DNA of 64,000 nucleotides, taken from assembly GCA_016790285.1 (NCBI GenBank), contig JAEUPJ010000076.1, positions 1 through 64,000 on the forward strand, read 5' to 3'. Of the stretch, positions 23,009 to 32,985 are shown piece after piece. The DNA comes from Roseateles sp. (GTDB lineage: Bacteria > Pseudomonadota > Gammaproteobacteria > Burkholderiales > Burkholderiaceae_C). Positions within the stretch are counted from its first letter, which is position 1. The number at the start of each line of letters is the position of its first letter. The position numbers and the translations under genes were made by a program. A model generated the notes under the pieces. The model ran no database searches. It saw only the letters and a list, made by a program, of their open reading frames with translations, and had not been told where the DNA came from.

Positions 23009-24130
23009 ATGACGACCTTGGTAGGCCTTGTAGGCTGGCGCGGCATGGTGGGCTCGGTGCTCATGGAGCGCATGACCGCCGAGCGCGATTTCGACCTGAT
23101 CGAGCCGCTGTTCTTCTCGACCTCCAACGCCGGCGGCACCGCCCCGGCCCAGGCCAAGAACGAGAAGTCGCTGCAGAACGCCTTCGACATCGAGCAGCTC
23201 AAGCGCTGCGACATCATCATCACCGCCCAGGGCGGCGACTACACGACCGAGGTCTATCCCAAGCTGCGCGCTGCTGGCTGGAACCGCCACTGGATCGACG
23301 CTGCCTCCACGCTGCGCATGGCGGACGACGCCGTCATCATCCTGGACCCGGTCAACCGCCCCGTCATCGACCAGGCGCTGGCCAGCGGCGGCAAGAACTG
23401 GATCGGTGGCAACTGCACCGTCAGCTGCATGCTCATGGGCGTGGGCGCGCTGTACAAGGCCGGGCTGGTCGAGTGGATGTCCACCCAGACCTACCAGGCA
23501 GCCTCCGGTGGTGGCGCCCAGCACATGCGCGAGCTGCTGACGCAATACGGCACGCTCAACGCCTCGGTCAAGTCGCTGCTGGACGACCCCAAGAGCGCCA
23601 TCCTCGAGATCGACCGCCAGGTCATCGCCAAGCAGCGCGCACTGACGGCCGAAGAGACGGCCAACTTCGGCGTGCCCCTGGGCGGCTCCCTCATCCCCTG
23701 GATCGACAAGGACCTGGGCAACGGCATGTCCAAGGAAGAGTGGAAGGGCATGGCCGAGACCAACAAGATCCTCGGCAATGGCGCTGCCCAGGGCATCCCG
23801 GTGGACGGCTTCTGCGTGCGCGTGGGCGCCATGCGCTGCCACAGCCAGGCGCTGACCTTCAAGCTCAAGAAGGACGTGCCCCTGGCGGACATCGAGGCCA
23901 TGATCGCCGCGGACAACGCCTGGGTGAAGGTCGTGCCCAACACCCGTGAAGCCACCATCCGCGACCTGACGCCCGTGGCCGTCACCGGCACCATGACGAT
24001 CCCGGTCGGCCGCTTGCGCAAGCTGGCCATGGGCCCCGAGTACCTCGGCGCCTTCACCATCGGCGACCAGCTCTTGTGGGGCGCCGCCGAGCCGCTGCGG
24101 CGCATGCTGCGCATCCTGCTGGAGCGCTGA
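23009..24130 (+). CDS. asd: Aspartate-semialdehyde dehydrogenase
   Basis: The product is 373 aa. It reduces aspartyl-4-phosphate to aspartate semialdehyde, the branch point to lysine/diaminopimelate, threonine and methionine. The NADP-binding start [19 protein letters not shown], the catalytic Cys in [12 protein letters not shown] (near residue 135) and the [15 protein letters not shown] segment identify the Gram-negative form. Of three consecutive starts (TTG 23003, ATG 23006, ATG 23009) the last has the best spacing, seven bases, from AAGGA. A strong terminator follows. Confidence 0.95.
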   Translation: MTTLVGLVGWRGMVGSVLMERMTAERDFDLIEPLFFSTSNAGGTAPAQAKNEKSLQNAFDIEQLKRCDIIITAQGGDYTTEVYPKLRAAGWNRHWIDAASTLRMADDAVIILDPVNRPVIDQALASGGKNWIGGNCTVSCMLMGVGALYKAGLVEWMSTQTYQAASGGGAQHMRELLTQYGTLNASVKSLLDDPKSAILEIDRQVIAKQRALTAEETANFGVPLGGSLIPWIDKDLGNGMSKEEWKGMAETNKILGNGAAQGIPVDGFCVRVGAMRCHSQALTFKLKKDVPLADIEAMIAADNAWVKVVPNTREATIRDLTPVAVTGTMTIPVGRLRKLAMGPEYLGAFTIGDQLLWGAAEPLRRMLRILLER

Positions 24131-24138
24131 TCCAACGC

Positions 24139-24163
24139 AAACGGGCCTCGTGCCCGTTTTTTC
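24139..24163 (+). terminator. Rho-independent terminator after asd
   Basis: An 8-bp stem AAACGGGC / GCCCGTTT with a five-base loop (CTCGT) runs into TTTTTTC nine bases after the asd stop. It closes the leu-asd transcript. Confidence 0.88.
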
Positions 24164-24492
24164 ATGCCCACGGCCGGCCGGGGCGTTTCCTGCCCCGGTC
24201 GTGATTTGCTTACGGTCTTTTACGTCTTGACCTAGGGTTGACCCGGGCGTGGATATTGAAACCAAGCGACACATCACATACCGCTTGAGCATTTCAGCGT
24301 ATATGCTTGATGCCGTTGTGTTTTTGATTCGAAACTCGACGCAGGCCATATCGTGCAAACCCGTGTCCAAACCCGGTTCGTGCGTTGTTTGCTGAAGATC
24401 GAGACAGGCGGGGCCGTTATCAGCCCCGCCTTGTTGCTTTGGGGAATGCCTTGAAAGACCACATCCGCGACGCATTCGAGGGAGTTCGGCCC
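24164..24492 (+). other. Long leader/promoter region of fimV
   Basis: There are 329 bases between the asd terminator and the fimV ATG. No gene is supported. An in-frame extension of fimV upstream to 24385 has no ribosome site, and a TTG at 24451 is possible but weaker than 24493. The stretch from about 24200 to 24400 is more AT-rich than its surroundings and holds TATATG- and TTGACC-type promoter-like words. Two small inverted repeats are seen: GGGT-TG-ACCC near 24236, and AGCAT...ATGCT near 24288-24307. Confidence 0.45.
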
Positions 24493-27015
24493 ATGGGATT
24501 TGCTCGCCACCATCTCGCGCTCGCCGCGGCTCTGCTCATGGCCGGTAGCGGCGCGCAGGCCCTGGGGCTGGGCAAGTTGAATGTGCAGTCGGCGCTTGGC
24601 GAGACCATGCGCGCCGAGATCGACATCACCAGCCTGACCCCCGAGGAGGCCGCCAGCCTGAAGGTGCGTGTAGCGCCGCCCGACGCCTACCGCAGCAGCG
24701 GGGTGGAATACAACCAGGTGCTCTCCTCGACGCAAGTGCAGGTCGTGCGCAACGGGGCCCGCACCGTGCTGAGGGTCAGCAGCGACCGCTCCGTGCAGGA
24801 GCCCTTCGTCGACGTCATCCTCGAGCTGACGTGGTCCAGCGGCCGCCTGGTGCGCGAATACACGCTGCTGTTCGACCCCCCGAGCCTGGGCAAGCCCGCC
24901 CCGGTGGTGACGGCACCCCCCGCCATGGCGGCCGCGCCGGCGGCCCCCGCTTCCGCCGAAGCCGTACCCGCGCCCGCACCGGCGGTCACGTCGGCCTTGC
25001 CGCGCAGCGCCTCCGCGCCCGCTCCCGCGCCCATCGCCCGTCCTGCGGCACCGGCCCCCGCGCCCGTGGCCGCCGTGCGCCCGCCGGTCACGGCGGGGTC
25101 GGACTACGAAGTTCGCCCGGGCGACTCCCTCTCCAAGGTCGCGGCGCGCACCCAGGTCAGCGGCATTTCGCTGGACCAGATGCTGGTCGGCCTGTTCCGC
25201 AACAACCCTGACGCCTTCATCGACGGCAACATGAACCGCCTCAAGGCGGGTTCCACGCTGCAGGTGCCCGGCAGCGAGACCCTCGCGTCGGTGTCGCAGA
25301 GCGAGGCGCGCCAGATCATCCTGGCCCAGAGCGCCGACTTCTCGGCCTACCGCCAGCGCCTCGCCTCTGCCGCGCCCACGCTGCAGAACACCGAGAGCGA
25401 GCGCCAATCCAAGGGCCAGGTGCAGGCCGCGGTGGAAGACCGCAAGCCGGCCGCCGCCCCGACGCCCGACAAGCTCACGCTCAGCAAGGCCGGCGGCGCT
25501 GCAGCCAGTGCTGCCGAGAGCAAGCTGTCCAAGGAAGCCGAGAAGAAGGATGCCGCCGCCCGCGTGGCCGAGCTGACGCGCAACGTCGAAGAGCTCAAGA
25601 AGCTCTCCAGCGCAGCCAAGCCTGCTGCGCCCGCTGCGGCGTCGGCACCGGCCCCTGCGGTGATGCCCACGCCCGCATTGCCGGCGCCCGCGCCGGTCGT
25701 GGCGGCTGCCGAGCCGGCTTCGGCGCCCGTGACGGCGCCTGCACCGGTGGCAGCGGCCGCCAGCGCGGCGTCCAAGCCCATGGCCCGCGCGAGCGCGCCG
25801 CTTGCGCCCCCGCCGGCCGCCGAGCCGCCCGGCTTCATCGATATGGTGCTCGATAGCCCAATCGTGGTGCCGGTTGCCGCCCTCGTTGTCGCCGTGCTGG
25901 GTGGCCTCGGCCTGTACCGGCTGCGTTCGCGCCGCCCGGCCAATGCGGCCGAGACCGGCTTCCACGAGAGCCGCCTGCAGCCGGATTCGTTCTTCGGCGG
26001 CACCGGTGGCCAGCGCGTGGACACGCGTGATGCCCAGAACAGCGGCCAGTCGTCCATGAGCTACTCGCTGAGCCAGCTCGACGCCATCGGTGACGTGGAC
26101 CCGGTGGCCGAAGCCGACGTCTACCTGGCCTATGGCCGCGACCTGCAGGCCGAGGAGATCCTGAAGGAAGCCCTGCGCGCCAACCCGACGCGCCTGGCCA
26201 TCCGGCTGAAGCTGCTGGAGGTCTACGCCAAGCGTCGCGACACCAAGGGCTTCGAGCAACTGGCTGTCCAGCTGTATGCCGAGACCAAGGGCTCGGGCGA
26301 AGACTGGTCCAAGGCCCAGGAGTTGGGTCGTGGCATCGACCCCGACAACCCGCTCTACCAACCCGGCGGCGCGCCTGCGCTGCATGAGGACGGCCCCGAG
26401 CTGCGCCCTGAGCCCATGAACGCGAGCACGCTGCCGCAGACGGCGCTGCCCCCGGGCGCCGTGGCTGCCGCCGCCGCCGCGGCTCATCTGGCGACCGATT
26501 CGCTGCGCAGCGGCCCGGATACCGGCCCTGTGAGCGGTTTCGACCTCGCCCTGGACCTGGACCTGGACGCGCCGGAGCCCGTCTCGCCGAATGCGATGGC
26601 CCAGACCCAGGCCATGCCGGCCTCGGTCGAGCACGCGCCGATGACGATGGACTTCGACATCTCCAGCCGTGGCACGCGCACCGCGCCGCCCGCGCCGGAC
26701 CTGAGTTTCGACCTCAGCGGCATGGGGGACCTGCCGGTCACCGCGTCGCCCGCGCCGGCAGCGTCCACGGACCTGGACTTCGACCTGGGTGCGCCCACCC
26801 AGCCGGGCGAGTCCGAACCCGACCACCTCGCCAACGCGCTGGAGGCCCTGGGTGACGACGATGGCGACCCGCTGCAGCGTCAGCTGGAACTGGCCGACGA
26901 GTTCCGCCAGATCGGCGACACGGAAGGGGCGCGCGAAGTGCTGCAGGAACTCCTGCAGCGCGCCAGCGGCCCCCTGAAGGCCCGCGCCCAGGCCATGCTC
27001 AACGAGCTGCTCTGA
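24493..27015 (+). CDS. fimV: FimV/HubP-like polar peptidoglycan-binding protein
   Basis: The product is 840 aa. A signal peptide (about 23 residues, ending GAQA) precedes the conserved FimV N-terminal domain LGLGKLNVQSALGETMRAEI. Ala/Pro-rich linkers flank a LysM domain (YEVRPGDSLS to TLQVP, about 205-255). One transmembrane helix (PIVVPVAALVVAVLGGLGLY, about 456-475) is followed by TPR-like helices and an acidic cytoplasmic region. The C-terminal FimV helix pair (LADEFRQIGDTEGAREVLQELL) closes the protein. FimV organises cell poles, type IV pili and twitching. The start has GAGGGAG nine bases upstream. Confidence 0.9.
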   Translation: MGFARHHLALAAALLMAGSGAQALGLGKLNVQSALGETMRAEIDITSLTPEEAASLKVRVAPPDAYRSSGVEYNQVLSSTQVQVVRNGARTVLRVSSDRSVQEPFVDVILELTWSSGRLVREYTLLFDPPSLGKPAPVVTAPPAMAAAPAAPASAEAVPAPAPAVTSALPRSASAPAPAPIARPAAPAPAPVAAVRPPVTAGSDYEVRPGDSLSKVAARTQVSGISLDQMLVGLFRNNPDAFIDGNMNRLKAGSTLQVPGSETLASVSQSEARQIILAQSADFSAYRQRLASAAPTLQNTESERQSKGQVQAAVEDRKPAAAPTPDKLTLSKAGGAAASAAESKLSKEAEKKDAAARVAELTRNVEELKKLSSAAKPAAPAAASAPAPAVMPTPALPAPAPVVAAAEPASAPVTAPAPVAAAASAASKPMARASAPLAPPPAAEPPGFIDMVLDSPIVVPVAALVVAVLGGLGLYRLRSRRPANAAETGFHESRLQPDSFFGGTGGQRVDTRDAQNSGQSSMSYSLSQLDAIGDVDPVAEADVYLAYGRDLQAEEILKEALRANPTRLAIRLKLLEVYAKRRDTKGFEQLAVQLYAETKGSGEDWSKAQELGRGIDPDNPLYQPGGAPALHEDGPELRPEPMNASTLPQTALPPGAVAAAAAAAHLATDSLRSGPDTGPVSGFDLALDLDLDAPEPVSPNAMAQTQAMPASVEHAPMTMDFDISSRGTRTAPPAPDLSFDLSGMGDLPVTASPAPAASTDLDFDLGAPTQPGESEPDHLANALEALGDDDGDPLQRQLELADEFRQIGDTEGAREVLQELLQRASGPLKARAQAMLNELL

Positions 27016-27042
27016 CGCAGGCGGCCCTTGCCGCGATACTCC

Positions 27043-27068
27043 AACGCCCGGCCTGGCCGGGCGTTTTC
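27043..27068 (+). terminator. Rho-independent terminator after fimV
   Basis: A perfect 10-bp stem AACGCCCGGC / GCCGGGCGTT with a three-base loop ends in TTTT. It lies 28 bases after the fimV stop and 15 bases before truA. Confidence 0.85.
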
Positions 27069-27082
27069 ACTTCCGGATCCCG

Positions 27083-27865
27083 ATGAGAGTTGCACTTGGC
27101 GTGAGCTACCGCGGCGGCGGCTACAACGGCTGGCAAAGCCAGCCCGGCGGCCGCACCGTGCAGGACGCCCTCGAGAAGGGCCTGTCGGCCTTCGCCGCCC
27201 AGCCCATCCGCACGATCTGCGCCGGCCGCACGGACACCGGCGTGCACGGCATCAACCAGGTGGTGCATTTCGACACCGAGGTCGAGCGCGAGCCCTTCTC
27301 CTGGGTGCGCGGCGTCAACCGCTATCTGCCCCCTGACATCGCCATCCAGTGGAGCCGCTTCCCGGGCGAGGCGTTCCATGCCCGCAATTCGGCCCGCGGC
27401 CGGCGCTACGCCTACCTGCTGCTGGAGTCGGCGGTGCGCCCGGCCATCGAGTCAGGTCAATGTGGCTGGATCTTTCGCCCGCTCGACCAGGCGGCCCTCG
27501 AGGCCGCTGCGGCGCAGCTGATCGGTGAACATGATTTTTCGTCGTTCCGCTCGTCGGAGTGCCAGGCGGCCTCGCCCGTGAAGACGCTGCGCGAGATCAA
27601 GGTGCAGCGCCGCGGCGTGTATTGGCGCTTCGAGTTCGAGGCCAGTGCCTTCCTGCACCACATGGTGCGCAACCTGATGGGCTGCCTGCTGGCGGTCGGC
27701 AGCGGCACGCGCTCGCCGGCCTGGGTCGGCGACGTCCTTGCCGCGCGTGACCGCAAGGTCGCCGCGCCGACGTTCTCCCCCGATGGCTTGTACTTTCTCG
27801 GGCCCACCTACGATGACGAGCTGGACATTCCGCGGCACGTCGCTGCGCTGGATTGGTTGCCGTGA
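27083..27865 (+). CDS. truA: tRNA pseudouridine(38-40) synthase
   Basis: The product is 260 aa. It isomerises uridines 38-40 in tRNA anticodon arms. The catalytic Asp is D51 in AGRTDTGVH. GVSYRGGGYNGWQ at the start and FLHHMVRNLMGCLLAVG near 190 are family motifs. It sits between fimV and trpF as in other betaproteobacteria. It is probably the first gene of the truA-trpFBA-accD transcript, as no terminator lies between it and trpF. Confidence 0.95.
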   Translation: MRVALGVSYRGGGYNGWQSQPGGRTVQDALEKGLSAFAAQPIRTICAGRTDTGVHGINQVVHFDTEVEREPFSWVRGVNRYLPPDIAIQWSRFPGEAFHARNSARGRRYAYLLLESAVRPAIESGQCGWIFRPLDQAALEAAAAQLIGEHDFSSFRSSECQAASPVKTLREIKVQRRGVYWRFEFEASAFLHHMVRNLMGCLLAVGSGTRSPAWVGDVLAARDRKVAAPTFSPDGLYFLGPTYDDELDIPRHVAALDWLP

Positions 27866-27901
27866 GGGCCGGCAGGCGGACCTGACGGCCGAAAAGCACA
27901 C

Positions 27902-28531
27902 ATGAAGACCCGAATCAAGATCTGCGGCCTCACGCGAGAGGCTGACGTCGACGCCGCCGTCGAAGCCGGGGCCGATGCCATCGGCTTCGTCTTCTACGCC
28001 AAGAGCCCGCGGGCCGTGACGCCCGAGCGGGCGAGGGCGCTGGCGCGTCGCCTGCCGCCTTTCGTCACGCCGGTGGGGCTGTTCGTCAACGCGACCGACG
28101 CCGAACTTCAGGCCGGGCTCGACGCCTTGCCCAACATGCTCATCCAGTTCCACGGCGACGAGACGCCGGCCGAGTGCGAGCGTGCCAACCGTCCGTTCAT
28201 TCGGGCCGCCGGCGTCGGGCCGGGCTTCGACTTGCTAAACTTCAGGCAGTCATTCTCCAGCGCCCAAGCCATCCTGCTCGACGCCGTCGTCGAGGGGTAT
28301 GGCGGTGGCGGCAAGGTCTTCGATTGGTCACTTCTTCCTCCAAGCGCTCCCTTTCCGGTCGTTTTGTCTGGTGGGTTGAGTGCGGCCAACGTCGGCGATG
28401 GCATGGCGCGCATCCGGCCCTGGGCCGTTGATGTGAGTTCCGGCGTCGAGTCCGCCAAGGGCATCAAGGACGCCGGCCTGATCCAAGCCTTTTGCCGCGC
28501 CGTGCGCGATGCCGACGCGGCCCTCGCCTGA
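27902..28531 (+). CDS. trpF: Phosphoribosylanthranilate isomerase
   Basis: The product is 209 aa, a TIM barrel that performs the third step of tryptophan synthesis from anthranilate. The catalytic Cys is in KICGLTRE (residue 8), the general-acid Asp is in ILLDAVVEG near 124, and the phosphate loop is in [12 protein letters not shown] near 160. Its stop lies 12 bases before trpB. Confidence 0.95.
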   Translation: MKTRIKICGLTREADVDAAVEAGADAIGFVFYAKSPRAVTPERARALARRLPPFVTPVGLFVNATDAELQAGLDALPNMLIQFHGDETPAECERANRPFIRAAGVGPGFDLLNFRQSFSSAQAILLDAVVEGYGGGGKVFDWSLLPPSAPFPVVLSGGLSAANVGDGMARIRPWAVDVSSGVESAKGIKDAGLIQAFCRAVRDADAALA

Positions 28532-28542
28532 GAGAGATTGCG

Positions 28543-29832
28543 ATGTTTGAATACCAGCAGCCCGACGCCACCGGGCACTTCCGCTCGTCCGCCGGCCCCG
28601 CCTTCGGCGGCAGCTTCGTCTCCGAGACCCTCGTCCACGCCCTGGACGAACTCAAGGACGCCTACGCCCACTACCGCAACGACCCCGAGTTCGTCGCCGA
28701 GTACAAGAAGGAGCTCGCGCATTTCGTCGGCCGCCCGAGCCCGATCTACCACGCCGAGCGCCTGAGCCGCGAACTGGGCGGCGCCCAGATCTACCTCAAG
28801 CGCGAGGACCTGAACCACACCGGCGCGCACAAGATCAACAACGTCATCGGCCAGGCCCTGCTGGCCAAGCGCATGGGCAAGCCGCGCGTCATTGCCGAAA
28901 CGGGCGCCGGCCAGCACGGCGTGGCCACGGCCACCATCTGCGCCCGCTACGGCCTGGAATGCGTGGTCTACATGGGCAGCGAGGACGTCAAGCGCCAGTC
29001 GCCCAACGTCTACCGCATGAAGCTGCTCGGCGCGACCGTCGTGCCCGTGGAGAGCGGCAGCAAGACGCTGAAGGACGCGCTCAACGAAGCCATGCGCGAC
29101 TGGGTCACCAACGTCGAAAGCACCTTCTACATCATCGGCACCGTGGCGGGCCCGCACCCCTACCCGATGATGGTGCGCGACTTCCAGCGCATCATCGGCG
29201 ACGAGTGCCTCGTGCAGATGCCCGAGATGGTCGGCCGCCAGCCCGACGCCGTGCTCGCCTGCGTGGGCGGCGGCAGCAACGCCATCGGCATCTTCTACCC
29301 CTACATCCCGCACGAGGCCACGCGCCTCATCGGCGTGGAGGCGGCCGGGGAGGGTATCGACAGCGGCAAGCACGCCGCCACGCTCTCGGCCGGCACGCCT
29401 GGCGTGCTGCACGGCAACCGCACCTACCTGCTGCAGGACGCCAACGGCCAGATCACCGAGACGCACTCCATCTCGGCCGGCCTCGACTACCCCGGCGTCG
29501 GCCCGGAGCACGCCCACCTGAAGGACATCGGGCGTGCCGAGTACGTCGGCGTGACCGACGCCGAGGCGCTGGCGGCCTTCCACCACCTCTGCCGCACCGA
29601 GGGCATCATCCCCGCGCTCGAGTCCAGCCACGCCGTGGCCCACGCGATGAAGATCGCGCCGACGATGGCCAAGGATCAAGTGCTGCTGGTCAACCTGTCC
29701 GGTCGCGGTGACAAGGACATCGGCACCGTCGCCGACCTGTCCAACGCCGACTTCTACTGCCGCCCGAGCTGCCGCGGCCAGTCCGTCAAGGGCGCCGAGG
29801 CCGTCATCGCCTTCCCGGGAGCCCAGGCATGA
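28543..29832 (+). CDS. trpB: Tryptophan synthase, beta subunit
   Basis: The product is 429 aa. The PLP enzyme condenses indole (channelled from TrpA) with serine. The Schiff-base Lys is in [11 protein letters not shown] near residue 97. The phosphate-binding GGGSNAIG is near 245 and the indole-site Glu lies in AETGAGQHG. The start at 28543 follows AGAGAG and gives the usual [13 protein letters not shown]. The trpA start overlaps its stop. Confidence 0.97.
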   Translation: MFEYQQPDATGHFRSSAGPAFGGSFVSETLVHALDELKDAYAHYRNDPEFVAEYKKELAHFVGRPSPIYHAERLSRELGGAQIYLKREDLNHTGAHKINNVIGQALLAKRMGKPRVIAETGAGQHGVATATICARYGLECVVYMGSEDVKRQSPNVYRMKLLGATVVPVESGSKTLKDALNEAMRDWVTNVESTFYIIGTVAGPHPYPMMVRDFQRIIGDECLVQMPEMVGRQPDAVLACVGGGSNAIGIFYPYIPHEATRLIGVEAAGEGIDSGKHAATLSAGTPGVLHGNRTYLLQDANGQITETHSISAGLDYPGVGPEHAHLKDIGRAEYVGVTDAEALAAFHHLCRTEGIIPALESSHAVAHAMKIAPTMAKDQVLLVNLSGRGDKDIGTVADLSNADFYCRPSCRGQSVKGAEAVIAFPGAQA

Positions 29833-30629
29833 GCCGCATCGCCACCACCTTCGACGCGCTCAAGGCGCAAGGCCGCAAGGCCCTCATTCCCTTCGTCACC
29901 GCGGGCGACCCGCACCCCGCGGCCACCGTCGCGCTGATGCAGGCCATGGCCGAGGCCGGGGCGGACGTCATCGAGCTGGGCGTGCCGTTCTCCGACCCCA
30001 TGGCCGACGGCCCCGTCATCCAGCGTGCCGGCGAGCGTGCGCTGACCAAGGGCATCTCGCTGCGCGACGTGCTGGCCTACGTGCGCGAGTTCCGCATCAC
30101 CAACGACCGCACGCCCATCGTGCTGATGGGCTACGCCAACCCCGTGGAGCGCTACGGCACGGCGGCCTTCGTGGCCGATGCCCAGGCTGCGGGCGTGGAT
30201 GGCGTGCTCATCGTCGACTACCCGCCCGAGGAGTGCGCCGAATTCGCCGCCCAGCTGCGCGCGGCCGGCATGGATGCCATCTTCCTGCTCGCGCCCACGT
30301 CCACCGAGGCGCGCATGGCGCAGGTCGGCCAGCTCGCCAGCGGCTACGTCTACTACGTGTCGCTCAAGGGCGTGACGGGTGCCGGCCACCTCAACACCGA
30401 CGCGGTCGCCGAGGCCGTGCCGCGCATCCGCAAGCACGTCAGCGTGCCGGTTGGCGTGGGCTTCGGCATCCGCGACGCCGCCACGGCCAAGGCGGTGGGG
30501 GCGGTGTCGGACGCGGTGGTCATCGGCTCCAAGCTGGTCGAACTGCTCGAACGCCAGCCGGTCGATAATGTCGCCTCGACTGGCGCCGCCTTCATCCGCG
30601 AGATCCGTGCGGCGCTGGACACCCTCTAA
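29829..30629 (+). CDS. trpA: Tryptophan synthase, alpha subunit
   Basis: The product is 266 aa, a TIM barrel that cleaves indole-3-glycerol phosphate. Catalytic Glu lies in [18 protein letters not shown] (near 48) and catalytic Asp in [11 protein letters not shown] (near 60-135 region of the barrel). The phosphate loop is [12 protein letters not shown] overlap with trpB couples synthesis of the two subunits of the alpha2-beta2 complex. Confidence 0.96.
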   Translation: MSRIATTFDALKAQGRKALIPFVTAGDPHPAATVALMQAMAEAGADVIELGVPFSDPMADGPVIQRAGERALTKGISLRDVLAYVREFRITNDRTPIVLMGYANPVERYGTAAFVADAQAAGVDGVLIVDYPPEECAEFAAQLRAAGMDAIFLLAPTSTEARMAQVGQLASGYVYYVSLKGVTGAGHLNTDAVAEAVPRIRKHVSVPVGVGFGIRDAATAKAVGAVSDAVVIGSKLVELLERQPVDNVASTGAAFIREIRAALDTL

Positions 30630-30650
30630 ATCCCACAAGGAAGAGAACGC

Positions 30651-31523
30651 ATGAGCTGGCTCGACAAACTGCTCCCGCCCAAGATTCAGCAAGGTGACCC
30701 GGCCGACCGCCGCACCGTGCCCGAGGGCCTGTGGATCAAGTGCCCCAGCTGCGAGACGGTGCTCTACAAGACCGACCTGGAGCAGAACATCAACGTCTGC
30801 CCCAAGTGCTCGCACCACCACCGCATCGGCGCGCGGGCGCGCCTGGACGCTTTCCTCGACGGCGAAGGTCGCTACGAGATCGGCCAGGAAGTGCTGCCCG
30901 TCGACGCGCTGAAGTTCAAGGACAGCAAGAAGTACCCCGACCGCCTGAAGGAAGCGCTGGAGAGCACCGGCGAGACCGACGCGCTGGTGGTCATGGGCGG
31001 TGCCGTCATGAGCGTGCCGGTGGTGACGGCCTGCTTCGAGTTCGACTTCATGGGGGGCTCCATGGGCTCCGTCGTCGGCGAGCGCTTCGTGCGCGGTGTC
31101 GAGACGGCCATCGAGCAGAAGACGCCCTTCATCTGCTTCACCGCCACCGGCGGCGCGCGGATGCAGGAAGGCCTGCTGAGCCTGATGCAGATGGCCAAGA
31201 CCAACGCGTCGCTCACGCGCCTGGCCAAGGCCAAGTTGCCCTACATCAGCGTCCTGACCGACCCGACCATGGGCGGCGTGTCGGCGTCCTTCGCCTTCGT
31301 CGGCGACATCGTGCTGGCCGAGCCCAAGGCCCTGATCGGCTTTGCCGGCCCGCGCGTCATCGAGAACACCGTGCGCGAGAAGCTCCCCCCGGGCTTCCAG
31401 CGCGCCGAGTTCCTGATGGAAAAGGGCGCCGTGGACATGATCGTGGACCGCCGCCAACTGCGCGAGACCATCGCCCGCCAGCTGGCCATGCTGCAGCGCC
31501 AAAGCGCCGACGCGGTGGCCTGA
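30651..31523 (+). CDS. accD: Acetyl-CoA carboxylase, carboxyltransferase beta subunit
   Basis: The product is 290 aa. The N-terminal zinc ribbon CPSC...CPKC (residues about 27-50) and the crotonase-like core ([33 protein letters not shown]) are typical of AccD. With AccA it transfers carboxyl from biotin-BCCP to acetyl-CoA for fatty acid synthesis. AAGGAAGAG precedes the ATG. It follows trpA in the conserved trp-accD-folC order. Confidence 0.96.
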   Translation: MSWLDKLLPPKIQQGDPADRRTVPEGLWIKCPSCETVLYKTDLEQNINVCPKCSHHHRIGARARLDAFLDGEGRYEIGQEVLPVDALKFKDSKKYPDRLKEALESTGETDALVVMGGAVMSVPVVTACFEFDFMGGSMGSVVGERFVRGVETAIEQKTPFICFTATGGARMQEGLLSLMQMAKTNASLTRLAKAKLPYISVLTDPTMGGVSASFAFVGDIVLAEPKALIGFAGPRVIENTVREKLPPGFQRAEFLMEKGAVDMIVDRRQLRETIARQLAMLQRQSADAVA

Positions 31524-31528
31524 TGGCC

Positions 31529-31580
31529 CACCCCGTTCCGGCTTCGCCGGCCCCCTCGAGGGGGCGCCGCCGATGGCCCG
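31529..31580. repeat. Tandem palindromes of the Burkholderiales intergenic type
   Basis: Right after accD, two palindromes abut: CCGGCTTCGCCGG and CCCCCTCGAGGGGG, then CGCCGCCGATGGCCCG. From memory, sequences of this design are common between genes in this order of bacteria; copy number was not checked. A similar CCCCC-arm hairpin is at 53507-53530 in this window. Confidence 0.5.
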
Positions 31581-31615
31581 GGGACGCCGGATCCACGGCA
31601 GCTGCTTGATTGACC

Positions 31616-31648
31616 GCGGCCAGGCTTGTCAGCCTGGCCGCTCTTCTT
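31616..31648 (+). terminator. Hairpin with CTCTTCTT tail before folC
   Basis: A perfect 11-bp stem GCGGCCAGGCT / AGCCTGGCCGC with a TGTC loop is followed by TCTTCTT, a weak pyrimidine tract. It probably ends the trp-accD transcript or acts in the folC leader, since it lies ten bases before the folC ATG. Confidence 0.6.
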
Positions 31649-31657
31649 CCGAACGCC

Positions 31658-32968
31658 ATGACGCTTGACGACTGGCTCGCCCACTGCGAGCGCCTGCATC
31701 CCAAGACCATCGACATGACGCTGGACCGCGTCAAGGCGGTGAAGGATCGTCTCGGGATCGCGTTCGAGTGCTCGACCGTGGTGGTCGCCGGCACCAATGG
31801 CAAGGGCTCCACCTGCGCGATGCTGGAGTCCATCGCCCTGCACGCCGGCTACCGCGTGGGGCTCTACATCAAACCCCACCTGGTGCACTTCCAGGAGCGT
31901 TGCCGCGTGGGCGGCGAGCCGGTGAGTGCTGAGTCGCTGGTGCCGCACTTCGAAGCCGTGGAGGCCGCCCGGGGCGACATCACGCTGACCTACTTCGAGT
32001 TCACGACGCTGGCCATCATGCGGCGCCTGCAGCATGAGCCGCTGGACCTGGTCATCCTGGAAGTGGGACTGGGCGGCCGGCTCGACGCCGTCAACGTGAT
32101 CGACGCCGACTGCGCCGTCATCACGAGCATCGACCTCGACCACACCGAGTTCCTCGGCCCGGACCGCGAAAGCGTGGGCCGTGAGAAGGCCGGCATCATG
32201 CGCGGTGGTCGCCCCGTGGTGGTGAGCGACCCCATGCCGCCGCCATCCCTGGCCGCGCGCGCGGCCGAGGTCGGAGCGGACCTGCGCCAGCTCGGCCGCG
32301 ACTTCACCTTCAGCGGCGACCGCAACCAGTGGCAATGGGCGGGGCGCGACAAGCGCTTCTCCGGCATGGGCTATCCCGCGCTGCGCGGCGTGAACCAGCT
32401 GCTCAACGCCTCCGGCGTGCTGGCCGCGTTCGAAGCCCTGGCCGACCGCCTGCCCATCAGCGCACAAGCCGTGCGCACGGGCCTGGCGCTGGTGGAGCTG
32501 CCCGGGCGCTTCCAGGTGCTGGCGGGTCAGCCCGTCGTCGTTCTCGACGTGGCGCACAACCCGCATGCGGTGGCGGCGCTGGCCCAGAACCTCGACCAGA
32601 TGGGCTTCTTCCCCCGCACGCACGCCGTGTTCGGTGCGATGGCCGACAAGGACCTCGCCGGTATCCTCGCTCGTGTGGCGCCGCTGGTGGACCACTGGCA
32701 CTTCACCGACCTGCCGCTGCCCCGCGCGGCCTCGGCTACCGGCCTGGAGACGGCCTTCCTGGCCGCCGGGCTGAAAACCCCGCCTGGCGTGACGACCGCG
32801 ACCCACGCCACCCCCCTGGACGCCCTGCACGCCGCGGCGGCCGAGGCGACACCGGCCGATAGAATCCTGGTCTTCGGTTCCTTCTACACCGTGGGCGGGG
32901 TGCTCCAGGCCGGCCTGCCTCGCGTGACCGCCGGCCGCCCGGCCGAACAGCCTCCCACCCTCCACTGA
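31658..32968 (+). CDS. folC: Bifunctional folylpolyglutamate/dihydrofolate synthase
   Basis: The product is 436 aa of the Mur ligase fold. It adds Glu to dihydropteroate and polyglutamates to folates using ATP. The P-loop is VAGTNGKGSTCAML near residue 45, SIDLDHTEFLG near 160 supplies the metal-site His, and VLDVAHNPHAVAALA near 310 is the second-domain motif. ATG at 31658 (MTLDDWLAHCERLHP) is the natural start; the longer frame runs through the upstream hairpin. Confidence 0.94.
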   Translation: MTLDDWLAHCERLHPKTIDMTLDRVKAVKDRLGIAFECSTVVVAGTNGKGSTCAMLESIALHAGYRVGLYIKPHLVHFQERCRVGGEPVSAESLVPHFEAVEAARGDITLTYFEFTTLAIMRRLQHEPLDLVILEVGLGGRLDAVNVIDADCAVITSIDLDHTEFLGPDRESVGREKAGIMRGGRPVVVSDPMPPPSLAARAAEVGADLRQLGRDFTFSGDRNQWQWAGRDKRFSGMGYPALRGVNQLLNASGVLAAFEALADRLPISAQAVRTGLALVELPGRFQVLAGQPVVVLDVAHNPHAVAALAQNLDQMGFFPRTHAVFGAMADKDLAGILARVAPLVDHWHFTDLPLPRAASATGLETAFLAAGLKTPPGVTTATHATPLDALHAAAAEATPADRILVFGSFYTVGGVLQAGLPRVTAGRPAEQPPTLH

Positions 32969-32985
32969 CGCCAGCGACACCGCCG

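Noticed and set aside
24385-24492. Upstream extension of fimV to 24385
   Set aside because: Would put a 36-residue charged stretch before the signal peptide; ATG 24493 has GAGGGAG at nine bases and an immediate signal sequence.
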